DNA of 10,191 bases from an uncultured Clostridia bacterium (GCA_934149165.1 CAKPDY010000041.1:1-10191), one strand, 5' to 3'. Counted from the stretch's first letter, positions 1 to 6,043 are shown. Notes: generated from the letters alone by a model not told the origin. Numbers and translations are program-made.

Positions 1-2
1 TG

Positions 3-29
3 GAGTTGAATTTAGTTCGACTCTTTTTT
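3..29 (+). terminator. Rho-independent terminator at window edge
   Basis: An 8-bp stem (GAGTTGAA at 3-10 with TTCGACTC at 16-23, one G-T wobble) has a 5-nt loop and runs into a stretch of T ending at 29. It would end a + strand transcript arriving from outside the window. Confidence 0.7.
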
Positions 30-43
30 AGTTTTAATAAATC

Positions 44-66
44 AGAGAATTACAAGATAATTCTCT
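44..66. repeat. Perfect 9-bp inverted repeat (hairpin or operator)
   Basis: AGAGAATTA (44-52) and TAATTCTCT (58-66) are exact reverse complements around a 5-nt loop. No T-run follows, so it is not a typical terminator. It lies upstream of the ParA relic and could be an old operator or an RNA hairpin; its role is unknown. Confidence 0.5.
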
Positions 67-132
67 CTGGGTACATAGCAATATCAATTTAAAAGTTGGT
101 ATAGCTTATTTTTATGAAAGGATGGACAGAGA

Positions 133-264
133 ATGTCAATATGCAAAGTTATAGCCATTGCTAATCAAAAAACTTCTTTCGACATACCAGTTGTAAAAGA
201 ATATCATAAATCTAATGAAGAAATAGATATATTAGATAATTATATTGAAGAATTGTGCGTATAG
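133..264 (+). pseudogene. Relic of a ParA/Soj-type partitioning ATPase
   Basis: This 43-codon reading frame begins MSICKVIAIANQK, which matches the opening strand of ParA/Soj ATPases. In those proteins the ANQK is followed at once by the GGVGKTT Walker A loop. Here the loop and nearly all of the ATPase are missing: after NQK the frame goes to TSFDIPVVKEY and ends about 30 residues later, where roughly 250 residues would be expected. It cannot bind ATP. I read it as an internal deletion that left the first strand fused to a distal piece, probably debris of a plasmid or other mobile element. A purine-rich stretch at 117-125 could be the old ribosome binding site. The ParA assignment rests on a short motif only. 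Confidence 0.5.
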
Positions 265-277
265 AAGAGGTAAAATA

Positions 278-316
278 TAGTTTGCAAAACTAACGTCCAT
301 TGTAAGATTTAAATCT
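278..316. promoter_or_regulatory. Two palindromes in the leader of the kinase operon
   Basis: TAGTTT-GCA-AAACTA (278-292) is a perfect 6-bp inverted repeat, and AGATTTAAATCT (305-316) is a perfect 12-nt palindrome. They lie between the ParA relic and the gene starting at 403, where an operator would be expected. In AT-rich DNA such palindromes also arise by chance. No convincing -35/-10 pair is visible in 265-402, so the operon promoter is unassigned. Confidence 0.3.
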
Positions 317-402
317 AAATTTATATATAAAATATATGGAAATTATTTTTTTGTTATGTTAAAATTATTTTAGATATGAAAACAAAAGAAGAGGAGAAAA
401 AT

Positions 403-846
403 ATGGAAAGCACACTAAAGATAGCTTATTCTGAAGTTGACCAAGTATTAGATATACTAGGGGAAAAATACAAGCAAGAGATACCAACAAAAATAAGAGA
501 AATGATTAACCGAGAGAAAGATGCCAATCACAGAATTGTAATTGATAATATTAATGACATACACCTTACTAGAAAAGCATTGATCATATTAAGTATATTT
601 AATTTAAAATATTGGGAAAAAGATAAAAATAATATTGAAAAACTGAAAAAACATTATTATAATAATGAAAGAATATATCAAGAAAAAATCAATCAATATA
701 AAGAGAAAGATTGGTTACAAAGTAAGAAATTTGATAATCAAGCTCAAGAAAATCATACAGAGACAAGTTTAATAGAAATAAACAATACATCATTTATATC
801 AAAAATTAAAAGTTTTCTAAAAAAATTAATATACAGAAGAAAGTGA
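403..846 (+). CDS. Helical protein of unknown function, partner of the HipA-like kinase
   Basis: The product is a 147-residue soluble protein. I chose the ATG at 403 because a GAGGAG ribosome binding site (391-396) lies 6 nt upstream; the in-frame ATG at 376 has no such site. The sequence opens MESTLKIAYSEVDQVLDIL and looks mostly alpha-helical and highly charged. A strongly basic tail (residues about 130-147, ending LIYRRK) could be amphipathic. There is no signal peptide, clear membrane span or helix-turn-helix. The style (SEVDQVL, IPTKIRE, a hydrophobic ALIILSIFNLKYW core, then a charged helix) resembles uncharacterised clostridial proteins, but I cannot name a family. Its stop is 9 bases before the kinase start, so the two are co-transcribed. 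That makes it a candidate partner, substrate or antidote of the kinase; this is inference from position. Confidence 0.75.
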   Translation: MESTLKIAYSEVDQVLDILGEKYKQEIPTKIREMINREKDANHRIVIDNINDIHLTRKALIILSIFNLKYWEKDKNNIEKLKKHYYNNERIYQEKINQYKEKDWLQSKKFDNQAQENHTETSLIEINNTSFISKIKSFLKKLIYRRK

Positions 847-855
847 GAAATTTAT

Positions 856-2052
856 ATGGAGAATAATGAGGAATTTGTTAAAAGTGAATACTCTATAGAA
901 GATTTAGAACAATTTAGAGATGAGAATGGATTTATAGATTTAACTAAGACAGAAATTGCATTTACAGCACAATCAAGAGAAGTTGTCGGAAATCCAGATA
1001 GAATAAAAAACTGGGTAAACTTTAATGGACAAAAAGCATTGATAAAAGGTGAAGCTATTTTGCAAGATGAAAGAAATTATGGAATCTATGCTGAACTAAT
1101 AGTTGAAGAAATTGCTAAACAATTAGGTGTTGAAACAGCACATTATGATTTAATAAAAACTATAGATGAGGGTGGAAATGAAGTGTATGGAGTTTTATCA
1201 GAATCAGTTGTTGATTCTGATAAAGGAGAACAATTGATAAGTCTTAGAGATATAATCGGAGATGAACCAATTGGAGAAGGAGATTTCGTTGATACAACAA
1301 GTTTAGATTTTACTATTGACAAATTAAGAGAGAACTTGATTTTAGATGGCTATTCAGAAAATGATGTTGAAAAACTAATTATTAATTATAAAAAACGATT
1401 GGCATTTTCTTTAGCTGTTATAGACACAGATAAGCACACAGAAAATATTGCTTTTATTAAGAAAAAAGTTGATGGAAAAGATGTAATTAGCATATGTCCA
1501 AATTTTGATAGTGAGTCAGCTTTAATGCTAGATAATGATTATACAACAGTAGAAATGTTACTAAGTGATTATTTTGGTTTACAGGATAGTGTAAATATAG
1601 CACATCCGAGAATAGGAACATTAAAAAGTAAAAGTAAAGGTGGTCACAATTCTTTTTGGAAAGATACTTTAGAAAAATTATATGAAGATGATGAAGTATT
1701 AGATTATTGTGATGAAGTTTTGCAAGGTACAATAGATATGGATATTGTATTAGCAAATGTAGAAGAAAAAATAAAAACTAAATTACCTGAAAATGTAAGA
1801 TATCTAGCTAAATATGCATTTAATATTAGGAATGAAGAAATGACAAAAGTTATGAGTAAAGGCATAGAAGATACATCATTAGATGGTGGGTTTGATATTA
1901 ATGCATTACTAAAAAATATAATTAATAATGGTTTACAAAGTGAAATAACATCAGGAGAAATGTTAAGAACAGGAAAGCAAATGCAAGCAGATATTACAAG
2001 AGATAAAAATAAGACTATAGAAAAAAATATAGAAGGTCATAATATAGAGTAA
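856..2052 (+). CDS. HipA/CtkA-like serine/threonine protein kinase
   Basis: This 398-residue protein has the signature residues of HipA-type kinases. ALIKGE (61-66) supplies the ATP-anchoring lysine, K64. A helix with E80 (IYAELIVEEIAKQLG) follows and would pair with it. DTDKHTEN (190-197) matches the catalytic DRHxxN motif (D192, H194, N197). CPNFDSESAL (214-222) matches the metal-binding FD segment (D218). HipA kinases phosphorylate cytoplasmic targets such as glutamyl-tRNA synthetase; the target here is unknown. Classical HipA has an extra N-terminal subdomain before the kinase core. Only about 40 residues precede the core here, so that subdomain seems absent, as in CtkA and HipT-type kinases. 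The C-terminal 70 residues are helical and charged. The ribosome binding site (GTGAG near 843-847) is weak, which suggests coupling to the upstream gene. The kinase-fold call is firm; a toxin role is inferred. Confidence 0.82.
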   Translation: MENNEEFVKSEYSIEDLEQFRDENGFIDLTKTEIAFTAQSREVVGNPDRIKNWVNFNGQKALIKGEAILQDERNYGIYAELIVEEIAKQLGVETAHYDLIKTIDEGGNEVYGVLSESVVDSDKGEQLISLRDIIGDEPIGEGDFVDTTSLDFTIDKLRENLILDGYSENDVEKLIINYKKRLAFSLAVIDTDKHTENIAFIKKKVDGKDVISICPNFDSESALMLDNDYTTVEMLLSDYFGLQDSVNIAHPRIGTLKSKSKGGHNSFWKDTLEKLYEDDEVLDYCDEVLQGTIDMDIVLANVEEKIKTKLPENVRYLAKYAFNIRNEEMTKVMSKGIEDTSLDGGFDINALLKNIINNGLQSEITSGEMLRTGKQMQADITRDKNKTIEKNIEGHNIE

Positions 2053-2104
2053 ATTAATATAAAAAAGTATAAAATTACAAAATTTAAACAAGATTCACAT
2101 AATA

Positions 2105-2133
2105 TTGAAAAAGACAAAAATATATGTTATAAT
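2105..2133 (+). promoter_or_regulatory. Sigma-A promoter with extended -10, driving the 2177 gene
   Basis: TTGAAA (2105-2110), a 17-nt spacer and TATAAT (2128-2133), with the TGn extension at 2125-2127. ACATAA lies just upstream at 2097-2102. The start of transcription should be near 2140. Confidence 0.8.
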
Positions 2134-2140
2134 AATATTT

Positions 2141-2159
2141 GATAATATTCGTTATTATC
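2141..2159 (+). promoter_or_regulatory. Perfect hairpin at the start of the 2177 transcript
   Basis: GATAATA (2141-2147) and TATTATC (2153-2159) pair exactly around TTCGT. The element sits at the expected transcription start and about 17 nt before the start codon. It could be an operator or a 5' mRNA-stabilising hairpin. Confidence 0.45.
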
Positions 2160-2176
2160 AAGAAAGGTGGTAAAAA

Positions 2177-2440
2177 ATGAAATATGAAATCTATTGCAAA
2201 AACACTTTAATTGGTGTGCTGGAAGTCAACAGTGATGGACAGCATAAGTACACACCTAATAAAGAGGGGGTGGAAATTGCAAAAAAGGAGGTTTCATTAA
2301 GCCACGAAATGCAAGTCGAATCTGATTGGAGAGAACCAATTCCTTTTTTTAAGAATCGTATTGAAAATGCAAAAAGATTTTCTGATGGGGATATTATTGG
2401 TTATCATACAGATCCTTTCAAGATGATTCGCATTAAGTAG
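2177..2440 (+). CDS. Small protein resembling the HipA N-terminal subdomain (HipS-like)
   Basis: This 87-residue soluble protein starts 5 nt after an AGGTGG ribosome binding site. It opens MKYEIYCKNTLIGVLEVN, then DGQHKYTPN, then a SLSHEM segment, then WREPIPFFKNRIENAKRF. That order resembles the N-terminal subdomain of HipA kinases: a strand pair with 'G.L', an aromatic 'h.ytp' strand, an 'LSLSLPL'-type segment, and the 'PFFENLLP' helix start. In tripartite HipBST systems the equivalent domain is a separate small protein, HipS, which restrains the kinase. The kinase just upstream appears to lack this subdomain, which strengthens the idea, but the match is by eye and not certain. Similar short proteins occur in gut clostridia without known function. 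The gene has its own promoter and terminator and is less AT-rich than its neighbours, which suggests separate acquisition. Confidence 0.75.
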   Translation: MKYEIYCKNTLIGVLEVNSDGQHKYTPNKEGVEIAKKEVSLSHEMQVESDWREPIPFFKNRIENAKRFSDGDIIGYHTDPFKMIRIK

Positions 2441-2452
2441 GTGACCTTTCTA

Positions 2453-2490
2453 AAGCCCTTGATGTATTTTCAAGGGCTTGTTTCTTTTTT
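2453..2490 (+). terminator. Rho-independent terminator of the 2177 gene
   Basis: A perfect 10-bp stem (AAGCCCTTGA 2453-2462 with TCAAGGGCTT 2470-2479), a 7-nt loop and a T-rich tail to 2490. It lies 12 nt after the stop codon. Confidence 0.93.
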
Positions 2491-2639
2491 ATAGAAAATT
2501 TGAATTTGTATTAAATATTGTTTTAGTAATAACAACATTTATAGCAATAATAAATTAAAATAAGAAAGTGAGAGATAAAGGAAAAAGAAGATAGAGAATT
2601 ATTTAATTAGATGTTTAAGAAAAAATATAGGAGGTAAAA

Positions 2640-4307
2640 ATGAACCTATCTGAAATGAAAGAATTAATAAGATCAAAAAAAGAGTTTGATGAGTATACAA
2701 TAGACACTTTATCTGAATATCTTATGGCTGTACAAGATTGTTTAAGTGAATATATATCATTAGATGAAGCTATAAATAGATTAATAGAAAGTGATATAAT
2801 TCAAAATGGAATAATACGAGTAAATCCAACAGAACTAAAAACACCATTACAATCTGATGCTTCATTTAGTTATAATGATAAATGTGTAAGAGTGGATGAA
2901 AGAATATCAGATGAAATATATATCAAATATGTTATGTTTCATGAACTTACACATGCTTTGTCAGTACAAGTAAGAGAAGATAAAAACAAAAAAATTGTTG
3001 GATTAGACGATATAAGCATAGGAGCAATACAATTTAACCATTTGGGTATTAATGAGGCTGTAACAGAGCACTTGGCTATGAAAATGTGTAAGGAAGAATA
3101 TAATTACATAGTACATTCTGGATATCAGGTTGCAGTTGAACAATTAGAAAACATGATGTATTTAATTGATGAAAAAGATATCATGCAGTGTTATTTTTAT
3201 GAATCAGAAAAGTTTGATGAACTTTTAAAAAAGAATATGTTTGCAGATACAAAGTATTTTAATAGTATTTTTAATATTCTAATTGGAAAGGAAAAGACAA
3301 TTGTTCAAATAAGAAAAAATGAAATGCCTGAAGATGAGAATAATACTGTGCTATCTGTGATTAAAGACGAATTGTATTATTGGTACACAAAAAAATATTC
3401 GCCAATGGATAGTATAAAAAAATTTGAAGAAAAGTTGAAATTTGTAAGACAGTTTATAAATCAGCATGATTCTTTAAATTTTGTTGATGAATATGGTACT
3501 TATATAGACATTTTATGCGATATGCAAGATTTAGAACAAGTTGGAATAGCAAAGTCAGAAATCGATGGCTTAATTGATAAATATGAAATAGATAAAGAAA
3601 AAATGGCAGAATTTTCTGAATTTAATTTTACAGATTCAATGGGGAATGCTGAAAAAGAAAGAACAGAAAAAGCAATTCAAATGTACGAAAAATACAAAGA
3701 ATTAGGTAGAAAAAAATTTTCAGATATCTGTAAAACATTCTTTATGAGATTGTACGATGATTTCTTTATAGAAAATCCTGTTAACAACAGAGATTTATAT
3801 AATTATATGAAGATACCATTTATAGGAAAATTTTTAAAAGAAAATCCTCGATATGATTTTGACGAATTAGCTATTTCAAAGTTAAATTATGGTAAAGTAA
3901 TCAATGAAAAGCTTATTTGGAGGGATTGGTTATATATAGTTAATACTCAAGATAAAAGAATTCATATTGTTTTTGAAGAATTTGATGATGGCACAAGTTT
4001 TACTTCAAAAGAAGTTGAAACAAATGATTTTATATTATCATATAAGCAGGAATCAATAAGAATTAAATTTGAAAATGGAAAAATTATATTACAGGATTTA
4101 AAAAATCCTAATGCTACATTTCAAGGAAATATGGAATATAGTAAAAAAAGCAATTATGAACAAATGAGAAAATTAGCAGATAGTTATGGAGCTTCGGGAA
4201 ATAAAGAAAAACAAAACGAATGTTATACTGTTGTAGAGGATATGGCAAAGAGAATTTCGAACAGGAGAAGGATAAAACAACAAGATGAAAATGACATAGA
4301 AATTTAA
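2640..4307 (+). CDS. Cytoplasmic HELTH zinc metallopeptidase-like protein (copy 1)
   Basis: This 555-residue protein starts after a strong AGGAGGT site ending 6 nt upstream. HELTH at residues 101-105 is a HExxH zinc-binding motif (H101, H105, catalytic E102). NEAVTEH at 138-144, 33 residues on, offers a glutamate (E139) as third ligand, in the manner of thermolysin-type gluzincins (NExxSD). There is no signal peptide or membrane span, so it should act inside the cell. About 400 charged, mostly helical residues follow. A later segment (IGKFLKENPRYDFDELAISKL, about 397-417) precedes a strand-rich C-terminal domain and a basic tail. The gene at 6112 encodes a clear paralogue sharing the motifs and the order of segments. 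The substrate is unknown. Its location, a little downstream of a HipA-like kinase, invites a regulatory or toxin-processing role, but nothing in the sequence proves this. Confidence 0.8.
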   Translation: MNLSEMKELIRSKKEFDEYTIDTLSEYLMAVQDCLSEYISLDEAINRLIESDIIQNGIIRVNPTELKTPLQSDASFSYNDKCVRVDERISDEIYIKYVMFHELTHALSVQVREDKNKKIVGLDDISIGAIQFNHLGINEAVTEHLAMKMCKEEYNYIVHSGYQVAVEQLENMMYLIDEKDIMQCYFYESEKFDELLKKNMFADTKYFNSIFNILIGKEKTIVQIRKNEMPEDENNTVLSVIKDELYYWYTKKYSPMDSIKKFEEKLKFVRQFINQHDSLNFVDEYGTYIDILCDMQDLEQVGIAKSEIDGLIDKYEIDKEKMAEFSEFNFTDSMGNAEKERTEKAIQMYEKYKELGRKKFSDICKTFFMRLYDDFFIENPVNNRDLYNYMKIPFIGKFLKENPRYDFDELAISKLNYGKVINEKLIWRDWLYIVNTQDKRIHIVFEEFDDGTSFTSKEVETNDFILSYKQESIRIKFENGKIILQDLKNPNATFQGNMEYSKKSNYEQMRKLADSYGASGNKEKQNECYTVVEDMAKRISNRRRIKQQDENDIEI

Positions 4308-4321
4308 TAAGTTACATAAAA

Positions 4322-4430
4322 TAGTGTGAAATTTATGTAGCAAAATGCTTACGTAAATTTTTTATCTTAATATTGAAAAAAACATGGTAAATCCAATACA
4401 ATGTGGTTGTCGAAATGCACAAACGAAAAG
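4322..4430 (+). mobile_element. Orphan left end of an insertion sequence
   Basis: This stretch matches 9932-10055. Both copies begin TAGTGTRAAATT, contain a terminator-like hairpin followed by a T-run, continue with ATTGAAAAAA-C-A-T, and share an exact 25-nt core (4391-4415 and 10016-10040, starting ATCCAATACAATG). The second copy leads into a transposase start codon. This copy diverges soon after the core and runs into the promoter of another gene. I infer a leftover IS end whose body was deleted. The exact borders are uncertain. Confidence 0.6.
4329..4363 (+). terminator. Hairpin terminator after copy 1, within the IS-end repeat
   Basis: TTTATGTAGC (4332-4341) pairs with GCTTACGTAAA (4347-4357), with one wobble and one bulged T, around AAAAT. 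It is followed by TTTTTT (4358-4363), and flanking A and T runs extend the stem. It can end the 2640 transcript. The equivalent place in the second repeat copy (9945-9990) also holds a terminator hairpin, so it may belong to the insertion sequence. Confidence 0.7.
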
Positions 4431-4446
4431 AACAAATTTACATAAT

Positions 4447-4475
4447 TTGACTTTCGGCTTCAAATTTGTTATAAT
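4447..4475 (+). promoter_or_regulatory. Sigma-A promoter with extended -10, driving the 4574 gene
   Basis: TTGACT (4447-4452), a 17-nt spacer and TATAAT (4470-4475), with the TGn extension at 4467-4469. TTTACATAA lies directly upstream. Predicted start near 4482, giving a leader of about 90 nt. Confidence 0.88.
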
Positions 4476-4481
4476 AATTGT

Positions 4482-4573
4482 AAGCTAGGCAGATGTCTGG
4501 CAAATAATAATTTTTTAAATGGACAGTCATTAATACGACTTGTCAAGTCCGAAAGGGCGGAAAGGGTTATACC
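4482..4573 (+). promoter_or_regulatory. Structured leader of the PGDYG-like gene
   Basis: The leader is long for a single small gene. GACTTG-T-CAAGTC (4537-4549) is a perfect palindrome. GGAC (4522-4525) could pair with GTCC (4547-4550). CCG-loop-CGG (4549-4560) forms a small stem next to the ribosome binding site. GAAAGGG occurs twice (4551-4557 and 4560-4566), and the second copy is the likely Shine-Dalgarno. I recognise no known riboswitch class. Confidence 0.35.
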
Positions 4574-5038
4574 ATGAAAGAGTTTAAGAAAGCATCTTAT
4601 GTTATCCGCGCCGAGAAGGTTTCATCAGGAACCGAACTCTACAATTACTTGGAAGACACCCATTATACCACAACTGATGTTAAGTGCATCAAGCTCACTG
4701 GAACAGTGGACGAGGTGTGGCCTGTTACCATCGAAAAGTTGGCTAAGACTTATACACATGTTGATGGTACACCTATTACCCTGGAAAACATTCCAGATGG
4801 GGAATTTAAGGTTGCCACAATTGTGGATGAGAATGCAGCAACAATTTTCGCAGAGCAGGTAACTGACGAGGTTCAGGTTGCAACAAGCTGGGGAGAAATC
4901 CTTACAGCTAATCGCAAGGGTGTTCCTCATGGCAAAGGTGATTTCATCGCTTATGCAAATAAGGATGGTCAGCCTAACCCAGATGATAGATGGGTGATTA
5001 ACGGTATGGTCTTTGCTAAGACTTACAAAGAAGTTTAA
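4574..5038 (+). CDS. PGDYG-like protein with an internal repeat
   Basis: This 154-residue soluble protein starts 7 nt after AAAGGG. Its end, HGKGDFIAY (119-127) followed by RWVINGMVFAKTY (139-151), follows the plan of the PGDYG family (a glycine-aspartate turn, then W-x-I/V and F..tY). Those are small proteins often found in phages and of unknown function. The first half ends in a similar WPVTIEKLAKTY (49-60), so the protein may be two divergent copies of one unit. There is no signal peptide or membrane span. It forms a complete single-gene cassette with its own promoter and terminator. Its base composition is visibly richer in G+C, and its codons (CTC, ACC, GCC, CGC) differ from those of its AT-rich neighbours, which points to horizontal transfer or strong expression. 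The existence of the gene is certain; the family call is by motif only. Confidence 0.8.
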   Translation: MKEFKKASYVIRAEKVSSGTELYNYLEDTHYTTTDVKCIKLTGTVDEVWPVTIEKLAKTYTHVDGTPITLENIPDGEFKVATIVDENAATIFAEQVTDEVQVATSWGEILTANRKGVPHGKGDFIAYANKDGQPNPDDRWVINGMVFAKTYKEV

Positions 5039-5049
5039 TTATCTGTCAC

Positions 5050-5093
5050 AAGAGTCAACGAAAGTAAAATTCCGTTGACTCTTTATAATTTTG
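5050..5093 (+). terminator. Rho-independent terminator of the 4574 gene
   Basis: A perfect 11-bp stem (AAGAGTCAACG 5050-5060 with CGTTGACTCTT 5073-5083), a 12-nt loop and a T-rich tail. It lies 11 nt past the stop codon. Confidence 0.92.
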
Positions 5094-5220
5094 AATAAAA
5101 ATTAAGTTAATTGTCTTTAAGGATATAAAGTTTTATTAGTATACAGACAAATAATATTTTTAAATTAAAAACAAAGAAGAAATTATCTATGATAATAAAA
5201 TAATATTAGAAAATGTAAAA

Positions 5221-5263
5221 AATAGTATTTTAAAAAAGTGAAATTTATGTTATACTATTAGTA
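5221..5263 (+). promoter_or_regulatory. Promoter and operator of the toxin-antitoxin operon
   Basis: TTTTAA (5228-5233), 17 nt, then TATACT (5251-5256) with a TGn extension. TACTA-T-TAGTA (5253-5263) is a perfect palindrome overlapping the -10. A wider inverted repeat, AATAGTAT (5221-5228) and ATACTATT (5252-5259), brackets the whole promoter. This fits the usual autorepression of such operons by the antitoxin or the complex. The remaining sequence of 5094-5220 shows nothing I can assign. Confidence 0.65.
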
Positions 5264-5284
5264 AATATAAGCAAAGAGAGGTGT

Positions 5285-5533
5285 ATGAATGTGCAACAAT
5301 TAAAAGATGTTCAATCAGTAATCGAAGCAGCATTAAATAAATATGGAGACATTGTATTAAGTAAGAATGAAAGAAATAATGTATTTGTTATGAGCATAGA
5401 AGAATACAGAAAAAAATTATTGGATGAAGAAATAGACAGAAAAATTATGGAATCTGAAGAAGATTATAATAATGGCAGAGTAAAAGATGCTGAAGAAGTT
5501 TTTAAGGAGTGGGAAGAACAGTATGGAATATAA
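5285..5533 (+). CDS. Antitoxin of a type II toxin-antitoxin pair (Phd/RelB-like)
   Basis: This acidic 82-residue protein has the layout of Phd/YefM/RelB antitoxins. The N-terminal DNA-binding half contains YGDIVLSKNERNNVFVMSIEEY (20-41), the 'v.i.rn.kp..vlis.eEY' pattern that precedes the dimerisation helix. A charged, acidic C-terminal half follows and would wrap the toxin. It should neutralise the toxin encoded next to it and repress the operon through the palindrome at 5253-5263. GAGAGG (5276-5281) is only 3 nt from the ATG at 5285 but 9 nt from an in-frame GTG at 5291, so translation may start at either codon. The toxin gene overlaps its 3' end by 11 bases, which implies translational coupling. 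Confidence 0.88.
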   Translation: MNVQQLKDVQSVIEAALNKYGDIVLSKNERNNVFVMSIEEYRKKLLDEEIDRKIMESEEDYNNGRVKDAEEVFKEWEEQYGI

Positions 5534-5837
5534 GGTCGTAATTTCTGAAACATGTTTAGAAGAAATCGAAGATATTTGCAAGTATATAGAAACCAAACTA
5601 AAAGCAGAAAAAGCATCTGATAGACTAAGAATTAAAATAAGAGATAATATAAGAAATTTAAAACATTCACCAGAAAGATTTGCTACAGCAGGAAAGAGAG
5701 ATAGAAAAAATAGAGAATATAGAAAAATTATTATTGAAAATTATGTAATACTGTACACAATAGTTGAAGAAGATAAAGCTGTTTTGGTATCACATATGTA
5801 CTATACAGGAAAAAATTATATAAACAGTATGATTTAA
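5523..5837 (+). CDS. RelE/ParE-type toxin
   Basis: The product is 104 residues, a normal length for this superfamily. It opens MEYKVVISETCLEEIEDICKYI, the usual first strand and helix. It continues with LKHSPERF (the N-L-...-P..f loop), and then YRKIIIENYVILYTIVEEDKAVLVSHMYYTG, the strand-rich core with the basic and tyrosine residues expected of the RelE/ParE fold. RelE members cut mRNA on the ribosome and ParE members poison DNA gyrase; the sequence alone does not decide between them. I chose the ATG at 5523 because MxYKV is the typical start. A longer frame opening upstream would lie inside the antitoxin and begin with atypical residues. AAGGAGTGGGAAG upstream gives possible ribosome binding sites. 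It overlaps the antitoxin gene and is followed by a terminator. Confidence 0.88.
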   Translation: MEYKVVISETCLEEIEDICKYIETKLKAEKASDRLRIKIRDNIRNLKHSPERFATAGKRDRKNREYRKIIIENYVILYTIVEEDKAVLVSHMYYTGKNYINSMI

Positions 5838-5882
5838 TTATTATACATAAATGTAATTATTGAAATAATATCTAACATCATA

Positions 5883-5917
5883 AAGAGGTTGATAAATAAA
5901 AATCAGCTTCTTTTTTT
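5883..5917 (+). terminator. Rho-independent terminator of the toxin-antitoxin operon
   Basis: An 11-bp stem (AAGAGGTTGAT 5883-5893 with ATCAGCTTCTT 5902-5912, two G-T wobbles) with an 8-nt loop runs into a T-run ending at 5917. Confidence 0.85.
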
Positions 5918-5949
5918 GTGCCTTCAAAACGGAAGGAAGTGAAAAAGAT

Positions 5950-6042
5950 TTGAGAGAATATGAAGCAATAGTAAAAAAAGACATTTTTATTTTTTTCTTA
6001 TTTTTTGTGTCATTTTATATGGCTTTTTTTTCACTGTTATGA
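5950..6042 (+). CDS. Candidate 30-residue membrane peptide (holin-like toxin type)
   Basis: A short frame with a TTG start reads (M)REYEAIVKKD followed by about 20 almost purely hydrophobic residues (IFIFFLFFVSFYMAFFSLL), ending at TGA. A GGAAGGAAG ribosome-binding stretch (5931-5939) lies about 10 nt upstream. The 'xxYEAI' opening followed by one membrane helix is reminiscent of the small putative holin-like toxins of Firmicutes. Those usually have ATG starts and a lysine tail, which is missing here. No promoter is visible between the terminator at 5917 and the frame, so it may depend on read-through. A T-rich stretch can mimic a hydrophobic peptide by chance, so this is tentative. Confidence 0.35.
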   Translation: MREYEAIVKKDIFIFFLFFVSFYMAFFSLL

Positions 6043-6043
6043 T
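6014..6043 (+). promoter_or_regulatory. Possible promoter of the second peptidase operon
   Basis: TATGAT (6038-6043) preceded by TGn (6035-6037) makes an extended -10. TTTATA (6014-6019) is a weak -35 at 18 nt. It is the best candidate in 5918-6111 for driving the gene at 6112, with a leader of about 60 nt. Confidence 0.45.

Noticed and set aside
1487..1756. Open frame on the minus strand
   Set aside because: It lies wholly inside the HipA-like kinase gene, has a low-complexity hydrophobic translation, and has no ribosome binding site.
2491..2639. Possible promoter for the first peptidase (TTGAAT near 2500)
   Set aside because: The -10 at the right distance is poor, so I could not assign a promoter although one is expected after the strong terminator.
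4599..4930. Overlapping frames on both strands inside the PGDYG-like gene
   Set aside because: They are shadows of a well-supported gene that has its own promoter, ribosome binding site and terminator; their translations resemble no protein.
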